Positions 1 to 5,093 of a stretch of 5,093 bases of DNA are shown in pieces. The notes beneath the pieces were generated by a model. The model worked only from the letters and a program-made list of their open reading frames with translations. It did not search any database and was not told the origin of the DNA. The DNA is taken from the NCBI GenBank assembly GCA_021782295.1, contig JAJXVC010000146.1, positions 1 to 5,093 of the forward strand. Reading direction: 5' to 3'. This stretch comes from a bacterium. GTDB lineage: Bacteria; Eremiobacterota; Eremiobacteria; Baltobacterales; Baltobacteraceae. Numbering within the stretch: the stretch's first letter is position 1; each line of letters starts with the position of its first letter. A program made the translations under genes and the position numbers.

Positions 1-315
1 TATTCCGGAACCATTACTTACCGTTGTTGCTGAGACAGGGTGCGTCTGGTGGACGAGAAACGCAAAATCGAGACCTTTCGAATCTTGAGCGACGTAAACA
101 ATTGTCGCGTGGCGGGCGAGGCGCCGAGTCGTGAAATTATAGCGCAATAGGATTCGTGCGGCGCCCTTCCAACTGGCGTCTATCTTGCCGTTCATGGACG
201 GTTCTTTGGACAGCACGGGAACCTTCGTATGAGGAAGCGTTAATGCAGACGCTCGTGACGAAGTAAACGCGACACAGAAAAAGAAAAGCGTACAAATAAA
301 TAGCCGATCACGCAT
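1..315 (-). CDS. Secreted CBM9-like/DUF5916-type outer-membrane protein, 5' part only (tandem paralogue)
   Basis: The frame is open for 105 codons from an ATG at 313-315 to the left edge, so the 3' end of the gene is missing. The first 25 or so residues form a signal peptide: MRDR, a hydrophobic core rich in Phe, Leu and Val, then SRASA as a likely signal peptidase I site. From the following LPH onward the protein aligns without gaps to the neighbouring 701-residue protein, with 43 of 79 residues identical by my hand count, sharing GKIDASWKG/GRIDASWHG, LRYNFT/LRYDFT and QDSKGLDFAF/QDPRGLDIAF. This is the start of the CBM9-like domain. By analogy the missing part should be an outer-membrane barrel. 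A GGAG ribosome binding site lies 5 bases before the ATG. The gene follows its paralogue after 23 bases, so the two are probably co-transcribed. The ligand is unknown. That this is a real gene start is well supported; that the lost part is an intact barrel is inference. Confidence 0.85.
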   Translation of the reverse strand, partial: MRDRLFICTLFFFCVAFTSSRASALTLPHTKVPVLSKEPSMNGKIDASWKGAARILLRYNFTTRRLARHATIVYVAQDSKGLDFAFLVHQTHPVSATTVSNGSGI

Positions 316-320
316 GCAAG

Positions 321-324
321 CTCC
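321..324 (-). promoter_or_regulatory. Ribosome binding site of the left-edge paralogue gene
   Basis: The minus strand reads GGAG, then five bases, then ATG at 315. It lies in the 23-base spacer after the stop codon of the upstream paralogue. It supports the chosen start and translation from a shared message. Confidence 0.6.
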
Positions 325-338
325 GTTCGTTTTGATTG

Positions 339-2444
339 TCACGTTCCCTTTTCGGCTCCCGCATAGAAGATCCACTTGAAAAAGACCGCCGGTGTGGTGG
401 TGAGCGCATTGGGATCGCCGTAGACGAGATAAAACTCGTTGTGCCCGTGGAGGTAGTGGAACGCTGCGCTCAGATTATCGGCGAAGATCGGCGTGAAGGT
501 CGGCGCGAAATAGGATGTTGGAAGGCTCGTACCGTTGATGCGGCGCGCCCCGAGCGAGAACGAGGCATCGCGCGAGAACTGCCAATTCACGCTCCCCGAA
601 TTGAGCCACTGCTTGAACGAAGGTTCCGTCGTCCGATACGAAGCGTAAGCGTTTTCATTGAGATTGAGCGAAAAGCTGATGTTTCGGCGTATCGGCATGG
701 TATCGAAGAACTGGATGCTCGTCGCATGGCCGTGATAATACGGCCCCTCACCGTACACCAGCCCCTTGCCGTAGTTTGAGTTGAGATTGTAGCCGACGAA
801 TGCTCCGTTGCCGACATTAAACGGCAGATACTCGCCATCGGATGCCAGCACGAACGCACTTTGCTGAAAAATATGTACAGTCCAGAGATTCCGGAAATCA
901 AAATTGATTTGATCACCGGCGGAACTCTGTGCTGGCTGCGAAGCATGATTCCAGAAGCGAGCATCGTTGAACATAACGGATAGGTCCAACAATTTTGATG
1001 TTGGAGAAAAATGAAAAGTCTGTTGGAAGAACGACAAATAGCCGCCGATATCGTTTTGCTGTTCGTATCCGTCGACCGGATTAAACTGCGCTCCGATGAA
1101 TTGATGCGCAAGCACGAAAACGGTATTCGCTTTTTTTATCCCAGCCCCGACTTCGCCGTAGTGGGCTTGGCTCGGGTCGGTAACGAGCGTGCCGTTCTCT
1201 CGTGCGTAGTTTCCATACGCAAACCAATGGCCGTGCGTGCTGAAATAACCGCCGTTCAGCGAACTGGTATTGTCGATAATGTTCGGCATATTGACCGTCA
1301 CGCGCTGCAGATCGACCTGCTCGACGCCGCTTTTGGAGGTACGCGCATAGTTCATAGCGTCGGCAAGATCGGTTCGTTGTGTTCCGACCGCGTCGAAGCC
1401 TGCAAACGTCAGCGGCCCCTGCGTTCCTTCGACGCCGTACCCCTGTCGAAACGTAGGTATGGCGGGGGTATAGAGCGTTTGCGGGCAGTTCTGGCAGCCG
1501 AGCGTGGCATTAAAAGCATTGCCGATCTGCGTGAAAAACGGTCGCACCTCTTGAAATTGTCGCGGAAAAGCCGTCGGTGAGATCGTCTGCTGATCGGTTT
1601 CGACATTCGAATAGTCGGGGTGGAATGAGCCGACGAATGATGCCGTCGGCGTAATCGGTAACGCCATGTCCAAGCCCATTTGCGAGGTTGACCCACCGGC
1701 GGCACCGGAGCGCCCGACCCCGAGCACATAGGGCTGAAAACGCGGCGCAGGGCGACTCGACCCTTTGCCCTTGATACCGGTCGGATCTACACCATCGAGC
1801 GTACCCGCGTAGAGCGTATCGAATGGACTCGTTGCATTTCGATCGTAACTCCACAGATCGCTGACGTTATCGTGTACCGTAAATCTTTGGAATTGCGCCT
1901 TCCACGTATGCGAGCCGCCGGAGCGAAGAATCGAAAATGGGACATGCATCGTGATGACGTAGCCGGTCGTTGTGACACGCCCTGCCGCCTTCCAGTGAGG
2001 CGCATAGGCGCTGTTCTCCGACGACGTTTGAAAACGTGCTCCACGTGCGTTGGCGATAAATTGATACGAGAAGCCCTGCAGGCCTTGCGGATTGAGCGAA
2101 ACCTGAACATTGTCATCCCCGAAAACTCCAGGGCCGTTGCTGAGCGTCGACGCGATGACCGGCGAATGCTGGGTGACGACGAACGCGATATCGAGTCCAC
2201 GAGGATCCTGCCCTACAAAGACGACCGCAGGATGCGCGGCTTTCCGCTGGTTGGTGAAATCATAACGAAGCCGGGCGCGCGACGCCCCATGCCACGATGC
2301 GTCGATTCGTCCGGCAATCGCCGGCTCGCGAGCGAGCATCGGTACGTGAAGGCGGGGTAATGCGGCAGCCCGAGCGCCGGCGATGTTTGCAACGAGTACC
2401 AGGCTCGCTGTAGCGGCGGTCGCGATCGCTTTCGAGATGAACAC
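339..2444 (-). CDS. Secreted CBM9-like domain plus DUF5916-type outer-membrane beta-barrel protein
   Basis: This 701-residue protein begins with a signal peptide (about residues 1-27, cleavage near GARA-A). Residues about 30-215 resemble the CBM9-like domain of secreted bacterial proteins, with GRIDASW near residue 46 and FGDDNVQVSL at 108-117. Residues from about 235 to the end look like a DUF5916-type barrel. Its hallmark is at 258-304: GLDMALPIT, then a PDYSNVETD stretch, then EVRPFF, matching the family pattern of PDFSQVEAD and ERPFF. The remainder alternates aromatic and polar residues as in transmembrane beta strands. The protein probably sits in the outer membrane with the CBM9-like domain in the periplasm or exposed; its ligand is unknown, and carbohydrate or peptide have been suggested for relatives. 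An unusual CxxC lies at residues 317-320. The start is GTG at 2444, since no other start gives the signal peptide and an in-frame stop lies at 2508-2510. No clear Shine-Dalgarno precedes it. Its paralogue follows 23 bases downstream. The family assignment is firm; the function is open. Confidence 0.9.
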   Translation of the reverse strand: MFISKAIATAATASLVLVANIAGARAAALPRLHVPMLAREPAIAGRIDASWHGASRARLRYDFTNQRKAAHPAVVFVGQDPRGLDIAFVVTQHSPVIASTLSNGPGVFGDDNVQVSLNPQGLQGFSYQFIANARGARFQTSSENSAYAPHWKAAGRVTTTGYVITMHVPFSILRSGGSHTWKAQFQRFTVHDNVSDLWSYDRNATSPFDTLYAGTLDGVDPTGIKGKGSSRPAPRFQPYVLGVGRSGAAGGSTSQMGLDMALPITPTASFVGSFHPDYSNVETDQQTISPTAFPRQFQEVRPFFTQIGNAFNATLGCQNCPQTLYTPAIPTFRQGYGVEGTQGPLTFAGFDAVGTQRTDLADAMNYARTSKSGVEQVDLQRVTVNMPNIIDNTSSLNGGYFSTHGHWFAYGNYARENGTLVTDPSQAHYGEVGAGIKKANTVFVLAHQFIGAQFNPVDGYEQQNDIGGYLSFFQQTFHFSPTSKLLDLSVMFNDARFWNHASQPAQSSAGDQINFDFRNLWTVHIFQQSAFVLASDGEYLPFNVGNGAFVGYNLNSNYGKGLVYGEGPYYHGHATSIQFFDTMPIRRNISFSLNLNENAYASYRTTEPSFKQWLNSGSVNWQFSRDASFSLGARRINGTSLPTSYFAPTFTPIFADNLSAAFHYLHGHNEFYLVYGDPNALTTTPAVFFKWIFYAGAEKGT

Positions 2445-2448
2445 GCCA

Positions 2449-2454
2449 ACTATA
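2449..2454 (-). promoter_or_regulatory. Possible -10 element just before the 701-residue barrel gene
   Basis: The minus strand reads TATAGT (five of six to TATAAT), and the GTG start follows after only four bases. At normal -10 to start-site spacing, transcription would begin at or next to the GTG, giving a leaderless message. This would fit the absence of a Shine-Dalgarno sequence. No convincing -35 box lies 16-18 bases upstream, so this is weak. Confidence 0.25.
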
Positions 2455-2512
2455 CAGAACGGGAATCGACGAGGTTTCGGGCTTCCTGACCGATTTCGAT
2501 CATTTTCTCATC

Positions 2513-2532
2513 AAAAAACCGAACCGCGTTCG
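2513..2532 (-). terminator. Probable intrinsic terminator of the SUI1/YciH gene
   Basis: On the minus strand CGAAC, a GCG loop and GTTCG form a 5-bp stem (2520-2532), followed after one base by six T residues (2513-2518). The hairpin begins one base past the TGA stop at 2534-2536. The stem is short, but a GC-containing stem directly followed by a T run is the standard form. It would separate the SUI1 gene from the barrel genes, which then need their own promoter in the 2445-2512 gap. Confidence 0.5.
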
Positions 2533-2533
2533 A

Positions 2534-2872
2534 TCACCCGCCGGCGAGTTTCGCGTTTTTCTCTCGTGCAACAAACCAAGCGACGATACGTTCGCGGTGG
2601 TCTCCTTGAATTTCGATCGCGCCGTTTTTCGTTGTTCCGCCGCTCCCGCAGAGCGTTTTGAGAGCCTTCGCGGTTCCTACCAGCTCCGATTCGGGGAGCC
2701 CGTAAATGACGCTGACGCTGCTCGCCCGCCGCCGCTCGCGCGCCACACGAATAACGCCGTCCTCGGGAAGAGCGGTTTTCTTGGGCTTCGCGTTGCTCGG
2801 GCGCTTCGTTGCTGGAGGGTCGATCGCTCCGCCGTCGCTCGAATAGACCAGCCGCCGGTTTTCCTCGCTCAC
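2534..2872 (-). CDS. SUI1/eIF1-family translation factor homologue (YciH-like)
   Basis: The 112-residue product matches bacterial YciH, the homologue of eukaryotic eIF1 (SUI1), which binds the small ribosomal subunit and can affect start-site fidelity. The N-terminus has the RLVYSSDGG segment typical of YciH (residues 7-15), then a lysine- and proline-rich linker. The SUI1 fold covers about residues 39-103, with GVIRVARERRR at 39-49 and the signature CGSGGTTKNG then IEIQGDHRERI at 75-96. The length is the usual 100-115 residues. The start is GTG at 2872: the family N-terminus begins right there and an in-frame stop lies only five codons upstream at 2885-2887. No good Shine-Dalgarno is seen. 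The gene is transcribed away from the LOG gene across a shared 115-base region. Family assignment is strong; the role of bacterial YciH proteins is only partly understood. Confidence 0.93.
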   Translation of the reverse strand: MSEENRRLVYSSDGGAIDPPATKRPSNAKPKKTALPEDGVIRVARERRRASSVSVIYGLPESELVGTAKALKTLCGSGGTTKNGAIEIQGDHRERIVAWFVAREKNAKLAGG

Positions 2873-2929
2873 GGGGCGAGTGCTTCAAAGAAGCCCTCAC
2901 TCGCTCCCGCTTTTCTTCGGCGTGCGCCC

Positions 2930-2943
2930 ACTCCCGGGGGAGT
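2930..2943. repeat. Palindrome 1 in the divergent intergenic region
   Basis: ACTCCC, a GG spacer and GGGAGT form a perfect 6-bp inverted repeat, followed on the plus strand by a short T run (2943-2946). It could be an operator half of the shared promoter region, or a weak hairpin in a plus-strand leader. The T run is too short for a confident terminator call. Confidence 0.4.
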
Positions 2944-2954
2944 TTTCAAGGCCC

Positions 2955-2970
2955 TACGTTCACGAACGTA
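2955..2970. promoter_or_regulatory. Palindrome 2, candidate operator upstream of the LOG-family gene
   Basis: TACGTTC, a two-base spacer AC and GAACGTA form a perfect 7-bp inverted repeat ending 17 bases before the LOG start codon. It overlaps the base where a weak -10-like TACAAA begins (2969-2974), with a TTTTCA (2943-2948) a rather long 20 bases upstream. A two-base spacer is too small for an RNA hairpin loop, so binding by a dimeric regulator is likelier. No regulator can be named. Confidence 0.4.
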
Positions 2971-2987
2971 CAAATCGTCGTTCTGCC

Positions 2988-3560
2988 ATGAAACGAATAT
3001 GCGTCTTCTGTGGATCGCGCCCCGGACGCGGCGACGGCTTTCTTGCTCTCGCTCGCAACGTCGGAATGGAGCTCGCTCAGCGCGGCATCGGCATCGTGTA
3101 CGGTGGCGGACGCGTTGGGCTCATGGGTGCGCTCGCCGACGCGGCCCTTGAGGCCGGTGGTGAGGTTATCGGCATCATACCCCATGCGCTCGAACGCGCG
3201 GAGGTCGCTCACCAAAACCTCACGGCATTACATGTCGTGATTTCGATGCACGAGCGCAAGGCGATGATGGGAAATCTGAGCGATGCCTTCCTCGCACTTC
3301 CCGGCGGCTTCGGTACGATGGACGAGTTATTTGAAGCATTAACATGGCAGCAACTCGGCTATCACGAAAAGCCGATCGCCCTGCTCGATAGCGAAGACTT
3401 TTTTTCTCCGTTGATGGCTCTTCTCCAACGCATGCTCGATGACGATCTTCTGACGATTGAAAGTTATAACCGCGTTCGGCTGGCTCGATCCCTCGCCGAC
3501 GTTCTTTCGGATCCGGCGATGGTCGCGGCGATTACGCCGACGCGCGATGTCGGGCGATGA
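2988..3560 (+). CDS. LOG-family protein, cytokinin riboside 5'-monophosphate phosphoribohydrolase-like
   Basis: The 190-residue product is a typical LOG-family enzyme (about 180-200 residues, Rossmann-like fold, dimeric, cytoplasmic). Members hydrolyse the N-glycosidic bond of nucleoside 5'-monophosphates to free a base and ribose 5-phosphate; in plants and some microbes the substrate is a cytokinin ribotide. Visible are the N-terminal strand with CVFCGS (5-10), the phosphate-binding YGGGRVGLMG (38-47), the MHERK segment with the conserved Arg (88-91), and the diagnostic PGGFGTMDELFE (105-116) carrying the conserved Gly-Gly and Glu. I chose ATG 2988 because the family N-terminus MKRICVFCGS begins there; the frame extends to a GTG at 2880, but those 36 residues are not family-like. 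No clear Shine-Dalgarno is seen. It diverges from the SUI1 gene and converges with the glycoside hydrolase hybrid, overlapping it by 29 bases. The true substrate (cytokinin or ordinary nucleotide such as AMP) cannot be told from sequence. Confidence 0.93.
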   Translation: MKRICVFCGSRPGRGDGFLALARNVGMELAQRGIGIVYGGGRVGLMGALADAALEAGGEVIGIIPHALERAEVAHQNLTALHVVISMHERKAMMGNLSDAFLALPGGFGTMDELFEALTWQQLGYHEKPIALLDSEDFFSPLMALLQRMLDDDLLTIESYNRVRLARSLADVLSDPAMVAAITPTRDVGR

Positions 3561-5093
3561 TCTCAGCGTAACGGGCGCTTGCGTCGGTTGGTACTCGTTT
3601 GAGAGTTGGATCGTTATCGAGATCGATGTGGTAAAGCCCAAAGTCGCTGTTGTCGTCGAAGGGTAGCCCCCACTCGCGATTCGAGGTAATGCTCCAGCAG
3701 AGGTACGCCTCAACCGGTACGCCTGCCTCAATCGCGCGGTCAACCTCCGCGACGTGCGCTTCCAAATAGGCCGCGCGCGAAAAGCCGTCGGCGCTGGTGA
3801 CGCAACCGTTCTCTATGACGATGATCGGCTTATCGGGAAACTGTTCGTGCGCCTGACGTAAAATACGTTCGAGTTCGCCGGGCCATACGGGCGCCTGCGC
3901 GTAACGGCATTCCGCCGCTGCGCCGAGCCGCTGCAACTCGCCGGGCCATATCGACGGAACGCCCCAATAGTAATCGAGGCCGACGAAATCAAGCGCGCCA
4001 ACGCATTCACGCGGACAGAGAAACTCCGGTAGTTTTCCCAGCATTGCGAGATTCCACCAGTTCGTTCCGATGAGCGTACCGAACATTGCGAGCGTCCGAC
4101 GCCATTTATCAAAAATTTGCAGCCACGACCGCGTTGCGGTGATTCGCTCGGTTTGCCGAAGAGGAACCAGTTCGATCTGCGGGTTTTCGCTCTGAAGCAC
4201 CTCGCTTGCAATTGCGCGCGCGAGATCGACTTCGAGGCCGCGGTACCCCCCGCGCCCATCGGCTTCGCAGAGCCCGGGTACGCCGGGATGAATGCCGATG
4301 CGCATGCGCCCACGCTTGCGTATCTGCACGACCGAAGCGCCTATTTCACGCTCCGGGTCGGGCGGTGCGAGAACCGACGGTCGTCCGACGCGATGCAGCG
4401 TTGCGCGCCCGTGCCCGTGCGGTATCGCCGTGTTGCGCGCGCGCATTTTTTCAATTGCACGGTCGATCGCGTCGAGCAGCGCATGATGCCCCGGGGGGAC
4501 GGCAACGGCGTAGTGCCGCGTATATCCGTGTAATCTCGTAAGCGTTCGCCCTTCCGTTGCATATGGCGCGATCAACGCTTCGTCGCTATAGAGAAATTCG
4601 ATCGTGCCCGACCCGAGCGCCGCCACGGCGGCGGCGATGTCCGGAAAATACAATACCGTGGCGTCGGGGAAGCGCGCGCCGACGCTCTCCGACGCCTCCG
4701 AACTCTGCACCACTCCAATGGTTGCCTTCCATCCGGCACGCAATGCGGGCATCGTTCGCCCCTCCGCGTGCAGCACCGCGGCGTGGGTCAAGAAGTAGGA
4801 CTCGGAGAACAGCACCTGCTCCATCCGAGCGTGCGTGATCGCGATCTGTGCGACCGAACAATCGACTCGGCCGTTTTCAACGATTCCGATCTGCGCGATC
4901 CGCGAAGCATGTTTCCGCAGCTGTTCGGGAGATTTTGCGTGCGTTGCGGTGCGATCGACGATTTTTTGTATCCAGCGCGGGAGTCCGAGCACTAAGGGAT
5001 TTGCGCCGACCTTCGCAGCGGGGACGATTGCGCGAATCGCAGCGCGCGAACGAGCATGGGCGAGTAAAAGGTTGGGGATGAGGCGCAGAACTG
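3532..5093 (-). CDS. GH1 glycoside hydrolase with an embedded, permuted SBP_bac_3 domain; 5' end missing
   Basis: The frame is open from the TAA stop at 3532-3534 to the right edge, so the N-terminus is outside. Numbers count from the internal GTG at 4992. Thirty-three upstream codons include LLAHARSRAAIRA and KVGANP, like the GH1 region after the acid/base NEP motif. Residues about 36-184 are the second part of an SBP_bac_3 binding domain (ENGRVDCSV, AITHAR, FSESY), 228-284 its first part (GYRGLEVDLARAIA), then GH1 resumes: TNWWNLAMLGKLPEF, DFVGLDYYWG (335-344), IVIENG with the nucleophile Glu394 (codon 3811-3813), WSITSNREWG and DFGLYHID. GH1 enzymes retain configuration and cleave beta-glycosides. 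The acid/base Glu would lie beyond the edge. In the binding domain, Arg56 and Asp137 match positions that contact the alpha-carboxylate and alpha-amino group in HisJ-type proteins. Secretion cannot be judged without the N-terminus; GH1 enzymes are usually cytoplasmic. An alternative is a degenerate, non-catalytic protein. The family calls are strong; the sensor role is inferred. Confidence 0.85.
   Translation of the reverse strand, partial: VLRLIPNLLLAHARSRAAIRAIVPAAKVGANPLVLGLPRWIQKIVDRTATHAKSPEQLRKHASRIAQIGIVENGRVDCSVAQIAITHARMEQVLFSESYFLTHAAVLHAEGRTMPALRAGWKATIGVVQSSEASESVGARFPDATVLYFPDIAAAVAALGSGTIEFLYSDEALIAPYATEGRTLTRLHGYTRHYAVAVPPGHHALLDAIDRAIEKMRARNTAIPHGHGRATLHRVGRPSVLAPPDPEREIGASVVQIRKRGRMRIGIHPGVPGLCEADGRGGYRGLEVDLARAIASEVLQSENPQIELVPLRQTERITATRSWLQIFDKWRRTLAMFGTLIGTNWWNLAMLGKLPEFLCPRECVGALDFVGLDYYWGVPSIWPGELQRLGAAAECRYAQAPVWPGELERILRQAHEQFPDKPIIVIENGCVTSADGFSRAAYLEAHVAEVDRAIEAGVPVEAYLCWSITSNREWGLPFDDNSDFGLYHIDLDNDPTLKRVPTDASARYAEIIARHRASA
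4141..4887 (-). other. Inserted binding-protein domain inside the GH1 gene, with its two parts in swapped order
   Basis: This segment encodes the SBP_bac_3-like insert. In a normal family member, LRIGV and GYEGFDVDLA come first, followed by an arginine-containing ER stretch, then LxxGRVD, TITxxR and FSxPY, then the second lobe. Here the order is reversed: GRVD, AITHAR, FSESY and the second lobe come first (4441-4887). A linker rich in Arg, Pro and Gly follows (about 4312-4440), then MRIGIHPGVPG, GYRGLEVDLARAIA and LVPLRQTERI (4141-4311). The break falls exactly between TERI and ENGRVD. Joining the two pieces in the usual order gives one complete domain, so this looks like a single circular permutation and not two partial copies. 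Boundaries are approximate to about ten residues. Confidence 0.7.

Noticed and set aside
336..779. Plus-strand open frame of 147 codons opposite the barrel gene
   Set aside because: It is antisense to a well-supported coding frame, is rich in Arg and Glu as expected for a shadow, and resembles no family.
1011..1580. Plus-strand open frame of 189 codons opposite the barrel gene
   Set aside because: It is fully antisense to the barrel domain, shows no recognisable motifs, and has charge-rich composition typical of an antisense frame in GC-rich DNA.
2930..2946. Intrinsic terminator on the plus strand before the LOG gene
   Set aside because: The T run is only four bases and no plus-strand gene lies upstream that would need it.
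2955..2970. LexA/SOS box
   Set aside because: The Gram-positive type SOS box has GAAC first and GTTC second with four bases between. Here the order is GTTC then GAAC with two bases between, so it does not match.
2880..2987. Upstream extension of the LOG gene from a GTG at 2880
   Set aside because: The 36 extra residues are not family-like, cross both palindromes, and the standard N-terminus begins exactly at the ATG at 2988.
4117..4541. Several plus-strand open frames opposite the glycosidase hybrid
   Set aside because: They are Arg- and Ala-rich, overlap each other in different frames, and lie antisense to conserved binding-domain and GH1 motifs.
4141..4887. Two separate truncated binding domains in tandem
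   Set aside because: The two parts do not overlap in content and together make one complete domain with a clean break between TERI and ENGRVD; the sequence just upstream is GH1-like, not another first lobe. The upstream region outside the window could still change this.

Overview
The window reads as chromosomal DNA of a moderately GC-rich bacterium with a Gram-negative type envelope, because two genes encode secreted proteins of an outer-membrane beta-barrel family. The gene types and protein style recall uncultivated lineages such as Candidatus Eremiobacterota (WPS-2) or Acidobacteriota, but that is only an impression; nothing here fixes the taxonomy. I see no tRNA, rRNA, CRISPR array, insertion sequence or transposase.

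Layout from left to right. Positions 1-315 (minus strand) hold the 5' part of a secreted protein gene that runs off the left edge. Positions 339-2444 (minus) hold a complete 701-residue paralogue of it: signal peptide, CBM9-like domain, DUF5916-like barrel. The two form a tandem pair only 23 bases apart. Positions 2534-2872 (minus) encode an SUI1/YciH-type translation factor homologue, with a probable intrinsic terminator at its 3' end. A 115-base divergent intergenic region with two near-perfect palindromes leads into a LOG-family phosphoribohydrolase gene on the plus strand (2988-3560). This converges on, and overlaps by 29 bases, a large minus-strand gene (3532 to the right edge, 5' end missing).

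That last gene is the most unusual part of the window. Its flanks read as a family 1 glycoside hydrolase (GH1), and the GH1 sequence is interrupted by a type-3 periplasmic-binding-protein domain (SBP_bac_3 type) of about 250 residues. The two parts of the binding domain occur in swapped order, as expected for a circularly permuted domain spliced into a loop of the enzyme. The GH1 nucleophile motif and the binding-domain residues that normally contact an amino-acid ligand all appear to be kept. This suggests a glycosidase with a built-in small-molecule sensor. The reading frame stays open to the window edge, so the GTG at 4990-4992 is an internal codon, not the start.

The gene pairs do not form one obvious pathway. 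The two barrel proteins probably act together at the envelope, while the SUI1, LOG and GH1-hybrid proteins look cytoplasmic.
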